64,000 nucleotides of DNA from Nemopilema nomurai (taxonomy: Eukaryota; Cnidaria; Scyphozoa; Rhizostomeae; Rhizostomatidae). Shown here piece after piece: positions 48,750-61,946 of the stretch (its first letter is position 1; every line of letters begins with the position of its first letter). The translations under genes were made by a program, and so were the position numbers. Where the stretch lies: assembly GCA_003864495.1 (NCBI GenBank), contig ML133428.1, positions 1,488,001-1,552,000 of the forward strand, written 5' to 3'. Below the pieces are notes generated by a model. The model was given only the letters and a program-made list of their open reading frames with translations, ran no database searches and was not told the origin of the DNA.

Positions 48750-51700
48750 CTAAACAGAAGTAATTCTTTCAGTGAGAAAACCTTCCCACTCACTAATAGA
48801 ACACAAGTCACTTTTATCGACCTTCGACTCGACAGAAGGGTGCTTTTCCACACTGTAAGGTCCGGATTTTAGGCATCGCATTATGCAGAGAGTCAGAGCA
48901 CCAAGAAATAACGGTAGGCTAACTGAGTAGAAAAGCAGAGTGTAGTCTCCAAATTTATCCACCAACAGTCCTGGAATGAAAAATACTGGAGATTTACAAA
49001 GCGCCATTGGTGTGATACTTGCACAAGAATAACTTCGTGTAAATATGCTTGAAATATGCAAAAATATGCTTGGCACCAGGCCCAGGTTAATGCAGACTGA
49101 TGAACTTTACTTTTGGAAAGAAAACGAGCGAGCCACCATAGAATTTCCCAGTCACTGAGCAAGCAAATCGAGCGTGATATAATCAACATGAATATCGTTA
49201 TTGTGACCTTTCAGGGAAGCTTCATAAATTCAAGTATGTATGGAAAACGTGGTAAACGTTATAAGTTTAAACTCTTAAGAGATGCTGCAAAATCTGTCAA
49301 GGGTTGCACAAAAGGAAGAGTGTATGATTTTGGTAAGAGTGCAACCCTGAGAAAGTAAAATTTTCGCCTTTTGGGGATGAGAAGTAACGCAAAAAAGGAA
49401 TCATCATAGAGAATGTACACATCTTGCCCTTTTGTGTGAGTTAGCTCATGACAGGGGATGTTAAATTTCGTTAAATCAACAGAACCCAAGACCAAATATA
49501 AGCCTGGCTTTGTGATGACCTGAAAAGTCTGGAACTGGGTAAAATCCTCTCTAATTTTGACATTTCTCTAACCTCTATCTAATGTTATTTCTAAGACGAC
49601 CTCAGTTTTTTGTTCAAAATGGCACACGTAAGGAGCATCTCTCCTTACGTGAAAAAGAAAGAACAGATGATAAACGTTTGTCTGTGATAACTACTAGCTC
49701 ATGTGCGATGAAGATTCACCCTATTTCTCCAATGTAGTATTGTAACAACTAACCTAGAACCGGGGGTCCAATCAGCCGTGAAACACCCTGCACCAAAAGC
49801 TGGATGCCAAATGCTTCGGCAAACAGTTCTCCCCCGGCAACAGTCATAACAGGAACAGAATCAAGGCCCTGGATACTGCCATCGAATACCATGTATAGGA
49901 TGCAAAACGCTACAAGGTGAGTGTATGTCGACGAAAGAGCAGAAACGAGTCCGGTGATACCCCCTAGGACCATCATTACTTGATATGAGGTGATTGCACG
50001 AAGCAGCTTCCAGTGTAATATTTGTCCCAAAGCTAGCCTGCCGATAGTGTTTCCGATGCCCATGTACAATGGCAGCATTGAAGCTTTCTCCCAGCTGATT
50101 CCAAACTCGATGGTGAACTGCGTCTACAAAGAGCTTGAAACTTCGGTCAACTTGCTCTCAAGCGGCAGTGAACATAAAAATACTTAGAACTAAATGACTG
50201 ATAAAGTTGAATTTTCAGTATCGATCTGGCTGGAAATCACTCTCGCTGGAGGTTTAGTCGATTCATCCAAAGTAATCCAACATTTTTATTCAATTGAATA
50301 GCCTGCTTAAAAGTTGTTCTTGCAAGTGTCTTTTTGAGGCCATAAGGACGATGCTCTCAGCAGATAGTGCGCCGAAGATTGAAGAAACATGGCAAATACA
50401 ACTAGAAACGAGAGCAGCTTTTTCAAAGGAGTCTTTGCTGGAAGTCCATAGACAGAAGCTGGATCTGGCCAGGGTTGCTGTTCTGGGTTGGTGAAGTTAA
50501 CAGAGCGAATGAAACAAAATACGCACTTTTTTAAAACGAACCTACCACAAGGCCTAGTTCCAAAAGTTCCTTATTCGTAGACCACAAGTCGTCAGATTTT
50601 CGTAGCAAAAGTTTCTTAAAAGTTCCTTAACTTTCACTGGACATCAATAAGCCTTAACACTTAATAGAGAGAGGGGCAAGATAGACTATACGGAAACTAC
50701 TCAATAAAGCAATTGACACACGAATAGCAAACAATCTATGCGAGTATTGGCTGCAAATGAATGGAACGGGCTTTTTAGCTCTTGATGCTTGTAGTTATAA
50801 AAAATTTTCTAATTGAAAAGTTCCTTAGGGATTTCGTTTTTAGTATTATAAGTTCTTTACATATTTCGGCCTTCTACATGTAGGTTCCTTTTAAAGTGGT
50901 TCCTTATAAAAAAAGGGTGTATTCTTTGAAACCTAAAAAGGAAAGTTGAAATCCTAGAACGAGGCACCACTAGAGTGTATATTGGAGTCAAAACCAGACA
51001 ACCGGTTTTTAAACACGAACTTATCGTATTACCACTACTTGTCCACTCAGGTTCTTTGAAATTCTCTGTCCTAGCAATTTTAATGACATTCTCTGCAGAA
51101 TCGATTGATCTCAGCAACGCTTTGTTAAACTACTAATCCTTTCTCATGACGTGCAAACTGCTGATTGGTGCTTTTCTAAGACACCAACCTTTCATAACTT
51201 GGAAAATGGACCGTTCCCTAACCTAGAATGGACCACGAAACAATTACGTCATAGTGAAAATGGCCAGTTCTTCCAATCGTACCTTCTTTGAAACGCCTCA
51301 GCAGGTTCATCTAACAACACCCCATTACGTTATGTCACTTTTGTAGCAGTGATACCCCTGAAACAAAAAAGGCCTGTCAAGAAAAATCCATGCACTTGGC
51401 GCACAAAACCCCGAACAAGCCATCACTTTAGGGTCCCAAGAACCCCTTCAACCGGATCGATTAAGGATCAACCACGACGACAGGAGGGATAATCTTTGAA
51501 CGTCCCCCTTGATGTCTCTAACACTCAATCAAACAAAAATCATGTCGATGACAAAAGCTTCACTTCGTTCAGGGGGTTTGGGCCTTTATCCGTCAATTGA
51601 TGACATAACCCAGATTCTTCAAATCCTTAAGTGTCTTCTCTTGTGGGGTTTCTGTGTATAAATGCATGCATACCTCTTTTGGGGTCTTTTTATTTCATGA

Positions 51701-54700
51701 AAAATTCGACCTCAAGCTTACATTTATGAATATATCATTAGTTATTATACAAAAGTTTTTGCAAGAATTATAGGCTCCCATGCAAACGTTTTTTGTAAAA
51801 TTTCTTGTTTCTTATAGAAAAGTTTCTGCGAAGATTATTGGCTCTTATATAAAAGTTTTTGCAAATATTATTGGCTCTTATACAAACGTTTTTACGAATA
51901 TTCTTGGTTCTTATACAAAAGTTTCTGCGAAGATTATTGGTTCTTATACAAACGTTTTTACGAATATTCTTGGTTCTTATACAAAAGTTTCTGCGAAGAT
52001 TATTGGTTCTTATACAAACGTTTTTACGAATATTATACAAAAGTTTTTACGAATATTCTTGGTTCTTATAGAAAAGTTTCTGCGAAGATTATCGGCTCTT
52101 ATACAAAAGTTTTTGCAAATATTATTGGTTCTTATGCAAAAGTTATTACGAATATTATTGGCTCTTATACAAAAGTTATTACGAATATTTTTTGTTCTTA
52201 TTCAAAAGTTGCACTCTGCCTGACGGTTCGTTCTAGAGAAAATTATCAATTTTTCAAGCTCACATAATTCTATTAAATCCTAATTCGTGACTAAATTGTT
52301 TTTTCCTAAGTACATATCGACGGTTAAATTGCAGTCGCTGTGTTTCAAATAAACAACCGGACACATTGAAATCCTGCAGAACTCTGGAGTCATACTAGAC
52401 AGTTCTGGGTCGAAAAAATCCTTAAATACGTACCTGGTGGATAGGCAGTATATCACCACCCAAACGAGCGAAAAATATCGCCACTATCCAGACTCGAAAT
52501 GCAGGGACATGCAGCACTCGGTAACATTGTTTCAACGAGTTACTTTGCGATGGACAAATGCAACCGTCTCTTCCCCTGGAAATCACTACCACTCCAATAA
52601 CCAGAATCAAAAAGAGGGGAATCGACAGAACCCGAAGCAGGAATCGCCAGCCGTACAGTTCTAGCAAGACTTTGAATGGCTTTGTGAAGAGGATAGGCCC
52701 AAGTGAGACAGACGCTGATACAATTGCTAAAAAAGATCAAAACCAAGCTTCAAATTTAAGGAGAAATTTGGAATTTGGTGAAAATCAGGTGGACATTAAA
52801 ATCAGGCGAACATTCTACCGTTTAGGTAATATTTGATCTAGAAAAACATTCTCTTACGAAACATATTTCCTTTAAGATCCCTTCTAAAATATTAGCCAAT
52901 CCATTTTGAGGCCTGCAGTTCTGTTGCTATTGTTATTGAATATATTTTCTAGCTCGTTATTGTTGTTGATGTTGCTATATGAACTCCTAACGTTGTTGCT
53001 GCTATTGCTGCTATAGGATATTCTTGAAGTATGTCATTGTGGTGACTTGAAGGTTTTTGCATTGTTCTTGTGGTTCCTATAGGACACTCTTACATTATTT
53101 CTGTTGCTACATACCCTTCAAATGTGATGTAATATCATGCATTTATGTAGGTGCATTGTTACCTGTTGCTAAGGACGCCCTCTTCTCAAAATGCTGAAAG
53201 AGGCCAGTGAACACCAAGTTAACTAACAGACATGCACCAATACCATACAAAAGTCCTAGTGTTACATAGAGTACTTCCAGCTTAGTGACGACTGACGATC
53301 CAAGAAAAGATGTTGTCAGGACTACGGTTGCTAGGGCCATTGATCGCCTCACGCCAAACCTCTTTATGATAATGCAGCATAGTGGCGAGGAGAGGAAGCT
53401 GGCGCTGTGGAGGATTGAGGCAACCAGAGCTGAAAGTAAATAGACATCGTCAGTCCAACAGTCCTAATTTGCTGAAGCAGATGAAGATGTTGCCATGGAT
53501 TCTGCATCCATTTATTAGTTTGCTACGAAGAAGTTTCAATGGTAGAGTGTTATTATATTTGTGTTCATACGGCTGATTGGAAGGGTAATGATGTAGTATT
53601 ATAGGGATTTAGTAACCACTCTTAGACAATATCTTTAAACCACACCTATTCCCGATAGCTTTACAAAGCAGATATTAGCTCAAAAGCCAGGCAGTGTCAA
53701 AAGATTCTTAAGGTGAATAAGAATGCAAATCGGTTGGTAGAATGCCTAGGTGTATCGAGAAGTCGCAATTCTTAATAAACCTGTATCAGTTTTAAATGGT
53801 ACTTGGAATATAAAAGAAATTGGCTAGAGCTGTGATGGGAGTACATGCAAAAGTAGCATTGAATATCTTAACGGGTCAGACCTACGTCCTTATCATTAGG
53901 GTTAGGGTATCTATCGCCTGAAAGCAACCGGCCATTCGCCCTTTTGGTGGGTAGGCTTGCCCTCTCCTTTAACCCATTGATAAAAACAGTGATTTCAAGT
54001 GAAAGTGAGCAAAGCGATTGACAATATTTCAGTAACCAATAACAAATCACAATGCTGGTGACGTCAAAATGACCTTAGCCAATGAAGCTCCCCCAACATA
54101 CCATGTCGTAGCGCTCAAAGTTCTAAAAGCCATAACTTAAGACTGTAAATAGGGTTCTATCAAGCACAGTGCTAGATAACAGAGTTTCATTCTCCACTTC
54201 AACATGTTGAAAAATTCTCCCTACAAAAGCTGCAAAGAACTCTAGATTCTGTGCATTTATTTCTTCATCACGGTCAGGTTTCGTGGTCTGGAACTAGTAA
54301 GCCTCCGTGAAAAAAACTTCTGGTTCGACGTGTGGCTTTGTCACCGACTAACCTGCACCGTGATGCCACATCCAAGCCATAAACAGTACCATAAAGTCCT
54401 TCTCGCTGTTGGCAGCACAGGGCAAGCCATTAGCTCTACAGAATCTCGTGGGAACGAACTCCGGTGGTACAATTGAAAACATAAACATATCTATCTATCA
54501 TAAACACACCCAAATACTATCCTCGCTTGCATAAAAGCTGCATTGTGCATAATCTCAAAGAAGTTTCCCTGCTAAACAATTCGTGTTTTTATTCAAGGTA
54601 CAGTGGCTAGAAAAAAAGAAACTAGTTAACGCGTACTTAAAGTACTTTCAGACATTCCTCGGAGTATGCAAACGTCGGAAAATAACCAAAAGCTGACCAA

Positions 54701-55779
54701 ATAATAGCCAGATGCGGATCGAAAAGACTTGTGGGTGATAAGCAGAGCGCGTGATTTGTTACAATTGACCAATCTGCGTTACTTAAAATCTAACTTTAGA
54801 AGAGCCCAAGGAAAAAGACGAATTCTTTCTGTCTACAAAGAATGGGATTTTCCATTGAAATATAAGCTACAGCCCTGTCCTGCCCTGTCCTGCCCTGTCC
54901 ACACTACACAAACTAGCTCAGGTTCGCCCCCAGGTTTTGTGTCCACACTAGAATACTAACCTGGGCTCGTCCTAGGTCGAACCCACCTCTGGAGATGGGT
55001 TAAACTAACCCAGGGCGAACCCAGTTGTGTCTACACTGCAAAATCTAACCTGGGTTCGTTTTTGTAGTGTGGACAGGGCTTTAGACAGACCATCGAATCA
55101 GAATTTCGACGCGGCTGCTCTCTTTCTGCAGAGTGTTTGGTCCTTATGCTCGTGAGAACATGCTGTTTTATTCTATCTTCCAATCTTTGAGTAGTGCGTC
55201 CTACATACCGAGCTTCACATCGGCAACAAAATTCGTAAACGACTAAACTTTTTTTGAGGGCAGGAACGCAATCCTTTTGACACTTGGTGTTGAGAAAACT
55301 TTCATTAGAACAACATAGACGATTTCCAAAAATTGCCAAATTTCACAGATATTCTTTGGAAGATTCTGCCATTAGTTCCACTTCTGAAAAAATTGGAAAT
55401 CTAATCTGGAAAGGCGACAAAATAATCGTGTGATTTTTATAAAAAAAAGGTGGCCCTACTAAAAAGGTGGCCAGGAAGCAAAAGAGGGAATCAACGAATC
55501 AAGGTTACCTGTTTTTGCTCGCGTCTCACCAAACTCTTCCAGGAGGTAAGTGTACAGTAGTCCGATGGTGAGAGAAAAGCCGTTTACGAGGAACAACAGC
55601 AAACTGCTCATTGCACAGACAACCCAGGCCCATCCCCCGTCCTTCGCTGCAACACCAAGGCTCCTGGGCTTCCTTGCACAGTCAAGGATGTTCATAGTTG
55701 TCTCCAAACCTTGGTGCAACTCCGTGTTTCCTGTTGATTCATACAAATACTTAGTAATGGCAGGTCGCTGGAGTTGCAA
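48750..55779 (-). CDS. SLC16-family (monocarboxylate-transporter-like) membrane carrier
   Basis: Five exons join in phase: 55509-55779, 53163-53429, 52434-52726, 49754-50123 and 48750-48970, giving 473 residues with the first Met. A second Met at residue 29/30 is an alternative start. The N-terminal signature KDGGWAWVV (46-54), just before the first helix, is diagnostic of SLC16/MCT proteins. Later segments also fit: KRFGVRRSMA after helix 2, YGIGACLLVN, LYGWRFLLRVLSIPL (helix 6 region), LYMGIGNTIGRLALG (helix 8-9), and GPPVLGLLVDKFGDY joined across the last intron. Twelve helices are expected, in the major-facilitator fold. SLC16 members move lactate, pyruvate, thyroid hormone, aromatic amino acids or other small acids; the substrate here cannot be told. 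The short C-tail ends in ERITSV. Exon 4 may start at 50117 instead, removing two residues. Confidence 0.93.
51755..52215. repeat. 33-bp minisatellite, about 13 copies, in SLC16 intron 3
   Basis: Units of about 33 bp alternate between two subtypes, one with ACAAAAGTTTCTGCGAAGAT and one with ACAAACGTTTTTACGAATAT, each ended by TTGG(C/T)TCTTAT. One shortened unit occurs near 52030. Because the unit is a multiple of three, frames stay open on both strands, giving 11-residue peptide repeats in the 90- and 147-codon frames. These are not taken as genes. Confidence 0.93.
54868..55084. mobile_element. Small inverted-repeat transposon (MITE-like)
   Basis: The right end (TGTAGTGTGGACAGGGCT, 55063-55080) is the reverse complement of the left end (AGCCCTGTCC...CCACACTACA), where a 10-bp word TGCCCTGTCC has been duplicated twice. 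Inside are two imperfect direct copies of a ~40-bp module (CCAGGTTTTGTGTCCACACT and CCCAGTTGTGTCTACACT), each followed by AACCTGGG and TTCG or CTCG, and a hairpin at AACCCACCTCTGGAGATGGG. There is no coding capacity. It lies in SLC16 intron 1 and directly abuts the GIY-YIG relic. Confidence 0.7.
55090..55339 (-). pseudogene. GIY-YIG endonuclease relic of a Penelope-like retroelement
   Basis: A minus-strand frame reads LVVYEFCCRCEARYVGRTTQ followed by RLEDRIKQHV. The VYEF...YVGRT spacing is the GIY-YIG nuclease core, and the Cys-rich lead-in (KCQKDC, FCCRC) is the form seen in the endonuclease of Penelope-like elements. The catalytic Arg region (GRTTQRLEDRIKQH) is kept. No reverse transcriptase is visible on either side, so this is a fragment stranded in SLC16 intron 1. 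The start Met is not meaningful. A host GIY-YIG exon is unlikely because no splice sites in phase with the SLC16 exons flank it. Confidence 0.72.
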
Positions 55780-58700
55780 AGTCCACCGTGGACGGCAGGC
55801 AGGTCTGCACTCCCCGGAAGTCTAGCAGGTCTAGAGTGCGCGCAAGCTTGGCAGGTCTGACACGATCGACTAATAAACCACGTGATATGTTTTTTCTGAG
55901 GTTGACCAATTAGGCCAGTAGGAAAACAGACGGCTTTGTTACCAGGACAAGATGTCAACAAATGGGGTGTTGACAGAAATCTTGAAGCATCCAGACGTCG
56001 CGAAATAGTTGAAGAAACTGGAACATCCGGAACAACTAACAATGGACAGCGGGCCACTATGCACGGCTTATATATGCAACATTTCGTATGAAACTTGTTG
56101 CATAATAAGACCCGAAACTTGTACATGTTAACGGTCGTCTGACTCACTGAAGCTTTTATTTTGACTAATTAATGGTCAAGATCCTATCTTCAGGTAAAGT
56201 TTCGATAGGTTGCAGGCCACTGACCGATTGGTTGAATTTTTTTAGCATGACAGTATTTCAGTTTGTTTTTCATTTGTACTGAAGAGATTCAAGTTAGAAG
56301 AGAGTAGCAGCGCTATAGTTCTGCGTGTTTTTTCGTTTGTTCTTAGTTTTAACCCGATTTCCCAGCAGGTGAGGCTATGCATTTTCAATTACGATGGGCA
56401 GATAAGGATCCATAATTTTTGCCATCTTCTGGACGATAATAATCTTAATAAACATATATTAAAGCTATGTGCGAAATCGGAACTATGAGAATTCGCCAAC
56501 AGGAACATGATTTTAGGCGGCTTGCCATGCCAGGCTACTCAAGTCTTATAAATTTCAAACACTTTAAGACAAATAATCAAAGGTAGAACATCGTAAACAG
56601 GTTTTTAATCTCCTTTTCCATTTTCCTTTTGATAGTATGAAATTGTACCAGTTATAAAATGAATTCAGTATAAAGAAATACTGCGTCTGCTTCGATAGAC
56701 ATTTATTTCTGTTGAAAAATTCCAACAATGAAGTTCTTTGACATAGTGTTGTATTATTAAATTACGCCGGTAATTTGATCACACATAGGTAATGACAAAC
56801 CAATTAAACTTACCAATTAAGTTGAACAAAGTTAGTTCCCAGGCCACGCAAAGCTCGCTTCGCTGCCGTAGAGGAACTTCCCTGCCGTAAAGGCCCAAAA
56901 TTGCAGTAAATAAAAATCGTATTTTAGTGCGTATTTAGCGATAGCTTGCTAGGAAACTATCAAAGTTTATTGGCAGTTTGAGGCAAATGATGCTTAGATC
57001 AAGGGTAACATAATCAAACTCAGCCTTAATTCAGACGTCAAATGCAACATAGAAAGTTCGTCTTTTATGGACACGTCAAATTTGTGTACGATTCATAAAA
57101 ATCTGCCACATCAGAAAGATGGAGAGGTGCATAAACGAAGCAGCTAGTCACCTTTCACTTTTCAAAACATCGCAATTGGGTAGAAATAGGAAAAGGAAAC
57201 AAAGATTTTCGTTGAAGAGAGTTATCTTCTTCTTCAACTTAGACGAAAGTCATTGTTCAATCGTTAAAGCTTGCTAACTGAATTGCTGACGTGGCTAGAA
57301 AATGAGCCTATTCCTCGCCCAATTCCTCCACGGCCTTCAAATAGAAAAGCAGATATATGCTACTAGATGCATGCAAACCTTTGCTTTGTCCTTTTTCCTG
57401 TCTCGTGAAACAATAACGGACGGATAAGGTCAGCTCTCATAAAAAATCCCATCTCTCTCTGGAACCTCCCGTTGACAAGTTGGAAACCAGTCACCCTATT
57501 ATTTTCTCTATCGTAAAAGAGTCTGAAGCATGGGTCAAGAGTCGCAAATTAGTCTGAAGAAACCCGTCTACGTTGAGCCATATACATAACAATGCTAATA
57601 ACTACTTGACCGTGCTATACGATGGGCGATATCATTATCCTTATAGGTCAAACACAAGCGAATTAAGGTACACGAAGAGGAACGATGATTCACAATGGAA
57701 CGCCACTAGTGTTGTAGTTTTTATACACAAGACGGTAAAGATTGTTGAACACGAACTCTTTCCTTGCCTTATTTAACCTTGGGATTCTATAAGTGGTCCC
57801 GCGAGGATTTATTTCCCAGTTCACGTGGGTGTACACCTTTACGGATAAGCCGTGTACTAGGCTAAAGAATAGCTGTCCAATAACAAGGACACTAGAATGT
57901 CCTTAGGCCTATCACTGGCCACTGTCTGTCCAAATTTCTTCCGCTAGTAGAAGGCCTTTACATTTCAAAGAGAGATTAGCTGTCTCCTAATGCTTTGAAC
58001 ATGCATTACATACTTACCTTGGTGTTCTTCTTCTTGCTATCTTCAAAAGCGAATACAAACTAAAGCAATGCTTAAAACTGCTCGCTAAATATCATTTTCT
58101 GGTCAGCAAACTCATAAGAGCAAGCGTCTTGTAATTAGGGCGCTTCCAATGTCACTGGGATAGTTTGTTAAGCATGGTGACACGTTGTCTTGAATTTAAA
58201 AAGCGAAAGCAGTGGTAGCCTTTTTCAAATAAACACTGCATATGAAACATCGAGGCAACGAGGCTACTTTCACGAAACAAACACAGGATTTAGTCCTGGC
58301 ATCTCGCGAGGCGTCAGAAAACTGTCAGAAAATCACGTTTAAATAGAAATATCCATTTGAACAGATCAAGGAAAACATTAACGATTTTATGATCTAGAAG
58401 GAGAGCTTATTACACTAGGTCAATCAGAGCAACGGTAAATATAAACAGGAGGTTACAAAAATTTCGAAGATAAGCAATTTTCTTACCCTCGCAGTTACAA
58501 ATCTGGCTGAAACATGCCTTGGGTTCCTATAGCGGTATCCTCTTAGCCATCTTTGCGAAACTTGGATTTGGAGATTCGAAGAGCAAGCTAAACATCAGGC
58601 CCGAAAAGTATCTATAGTGTCGGAGACTGGGAACTAACAGTTAGGGCCATATTTGGAAAATGCTTATAGAAAATTATGCCTAATTATTCCTCTTTCTGGG

Positions 58701-61700
58701 TCACGTGCATTTCTTTGTAGTCGTGGCCCAGTATGAGTATAAGGCGCGTTTTACCCACACAAAGGGAGAGAGATAGAAAGAGGGAGAGAGTATAATGCTT
58801 TCACAATACTACAAGATAAAAGAAAAAATAAGTTAATATAAAATTTACCGGTTTGCCTGCTACTGTTTATCTTGTTATTTATAAAAGTTGAATATTTGTT
58901 ACATTATAACTTATTGTGTAATTATTGTGTGTTATTTAGTTGTGTAAACATCTATTAACATTTCCAATCTTTTTATTCGGCGAACTACTATCAACATCGA
59001 AAGAACGAATGTGTTCGCTTTGTGGTGACTGAAATCTTTCTCATTAGTTCGTGCCCTCCTGCATAGTAGATTTGAAGCTAAAGCCTGGTATTCTTGGGGC
59101 AACAACCCATTCACAAGGAACAAGAAAAGCTTAAAATGGCAGAATGTCCCTAGGTCATTTCTAAGCACAATTCAATTTGGGAAAGTGGAAAGGAAATAGC
59201 TGCACCAATTCAGAGTCAAAGAAAAACAATAGTGGTAAACAGACAATTTTCAAACTTTTAAACTTTGCACTGAAACAAGCAAAGAGTGTAAACTTTTCTT
59301 ATTAGAATCAGAACAGTTGAGCTTTAGAGACGTAACTTAAAAATTGAAATTTGGAAGATACTTGAGGATTCTTCCTAGTTAGCTTACTGTAAAATGGGTA
59401 CAACCTTCTTAGCTTCAAAGAAAAAACCTCCGTTAAACCGCTTATCGTGAATCTTCAGCTCTTCTTATCTTTCCCTGTTGCAAAAGGTCTGATACCAAAC
59501 TGATTGGAGAGCAAACAATCCTTCTATAGCATCAAAAGTGATGTTAAGATATTACAATATCAAGTTTGAAATTTTACATCCTGTCTTAGTTGCAGCTAGT
59601 AAATATAAATAGCATGGTTTATCTTTGATAGCTATCACAATTGCATAACTATTGCTAACTTAAAAACCAAATACCCCATAATGCTAGGAAGTGTCACATG
59701 ATTTGGGCGCCAACTTGAGAACCATTTGCATCAGTCCACTACGATTTGACTTGAAACACCCTTGTAACAGTTGTTCATAATTTTCGTGATATTTTAGCAG
59801 CTTGCTATTTGAATAGCAGACATTTTTTGTGTTGCGATTATCTATGGGACTCAAGCCGAATTAACTTTTGACAATCTACAGAGACATCAATGGAGTAACG
59901 AATTATCAAGAGCAAACCTGAGGAATATTAATATTTGTGTGGAAAACCGAGCCTTGTCCGCATTTTATTGCGACCCATAGCTCTTTGATCGGTCAAGAAT
60001 GTTTGCAAGCATTGTCGTTGTTGTTGTTGTTGATGCAACTGAGTCAATATATATGTCATAGTTATCTTTCTTCGTAAAACGGTTTTGTACATGTTCGGCA
60101 AGGAGTGAGACAATATTGGCAGATTTAACTTCAATTGAATTTTCAAAAGACTGATCAAAACAGAATTTTGATCAGTCTTGAATTTTCAAAACTAGCTACT
60201 TGAGGCTCTATCTCCTTCTGCACCGTAAACACACAAGTATTGAGCAATACTTTGCCTTCGTGTCATGTCCACCAGGCTTCGTTTTGGCTGCTTGTTATGT
60301 TTCAGCTGTGTTCTGTTAAGACCTGTTATCCTATGCCTGTTCCTTGGCACTCTCTTTCTCTGTGAACGTGAATTATGGTATTCGCATTGTCCTGTTTATT
60401 AGCTTCAGTTTATGTAATTATTGTGTCTTGATAATGTTCAAGTTAATCTTTCTTTTAATCATTAGAGGTAATGTTAAAGGAGCAGTCTCAGTACTGTGCA
60501 ACTTTTTCAAGGGGCCTAGGGACTAGTCTATCCATTCGCTGGCAGTTAGGTTTTCCCATTGTGAGAGGAATCCCCAAAACATCACATTCACCTAAACTAA
60601 TGGATCCGTTCTACAGAGCTGTGCACATTGCAACCACATGATTTTTTACTGATAATCGTATATAACAGCCGGGCTAATTTTTTCGTTACATTTATTGCAT
60701 TAACATTGGGCTCATGACAAGACAACCCAAGGCTACCAGAGCGGTGTCTTATCGCGTCTATCTCCAAAGACAACCCGCACGACAAATACTTTACAATCAA
60801 CAGTTAAGGATTTATCAATCAGACATGATTTGCCCTCTGCTGGATTATCAGAAAAACCAAAACTGGATGCGAGAAAGTCACAGTACCTGTCAAAGATCTA
60901 AGGATGTCATTTTTGGCCTATAACAGCGATGATCTTCCATACATGGGATATCAATTGTTAATTTGCCAGCAAAGGAGCCACTTGTTGAAACATGGCTTCG
61001 GGGCGATAAGCAGATTGCCAAATCACTTACAAGCTGTTTAATTGATATAATGTCGAAAAGAACTGATCGAATGGATGCATAAAGAATGTCACAGTGCAGA
61101 AACGATTTGATTAAACATTGATGGGAATTCGATAGAATTGAGGGCGGCATTCTATTGGTTCCTTTTCAGCCTCAGCTGCAGATGTCAGTGTGAGAGTGTT
61201 GCGGAGGAGAGACGGAAGGGATGCGGAAGAAGAAAATGGAGGACAATGGTTTTTTGTAATTTAGAGAGAAGGCTGGAGAATGGAAAAGGATTCCTTTTAT
61301 TTGTTCCTTTTATTTAAAGGATTCCTAACACAACACCAGACTATCCCATCAATGTAGGAGTGATGTTCCTAAATGATCCTAATTGGGTCCATTCCTGTTC
61401 TTATAGTGCCGGATAGATATTCGACCTGACCAGCCTAGATTGTTTCTAATAATCAACCCTACAACTCGAAAATGTGCTTCTCGTTCTAATCCGAAGACCA
61501 CACGACCAAAAAAGCACTTCCATGCCAAACATTTCTAACGAAGGAGAAAAATGGGGAGAAATAATATTTCGTAACGTCAAGTGAACAAAGGAACGAATAT
61601 GAGCCATGAAAATTGCGCAGACATTAGTTTTGCGTAGGTGGAGTTATTACAACGGTCTAGTGGGTGATCTCCGAAAATCGTTGATATAGTTATACCGAGA

Positions 61701-61946
61701 AAACACCATCAGAAATAACAAGAGTGCGCGAACGCGGAGCCATGCTACTCGGCTGTTGAGAGACCTGCCTTAACTGGCAGTAAAGAGAGAAGAAAGATGT
61801 TGAAGTCTTGCTTTTGATGTTTAATACAAAAGAGACAACGAACCCGGCTCTTTCAAAGTTATCAAAATGCAAAATATTGATTCCGCCCATAGTACATTGA
61901 AAATTGTCAGATATAGAAGATGAAATTATACATACATCAGCTCAAC
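55780..61946. other. Intergenic region between the SLC16 gene and POGLUT1
   Basis: About 6.2 kb without a recognisable exon on either strand. It contains the SLC16 upstream region, a (GTT)n run near 60017-60032, the small hairpin at 60135-60191, and the POGLUT1 3' flank, which includes a duplicated TTCCTTTTATTT word at 61291-61314. A non-coding leader exon of SLC16 may lie here but cannot be shown. Confidence 0.5.
60135..60191. repeat. Hairpin flanked by 14-bp direct repeats
   Basis: A perfect 14-bp stem (60147-60160 with 60166-60179, core GACTGATCAAAA) has a 5-base loop CAGAA. It is flanked by exact direct repeats TTGAATTTTCAAAA at 60135 and 60178. The arrangement resembles a tiny foldback insertion with its target duplication. 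Confidence 0.7.

Noticed and set aside
51768..52223. Repeat-protein frames on both strands (147 and 90 codons)
   Set aside because: They result from a 33-bp minisatellite with unit length divisible by three, and have no start context or neighbours.
55692..56147. 151-codon minus-strand frame overlapping SLC16 exon 1
   Set aside because: It is in another frame from the conserved SLC16 start region and has no recognisable domain.
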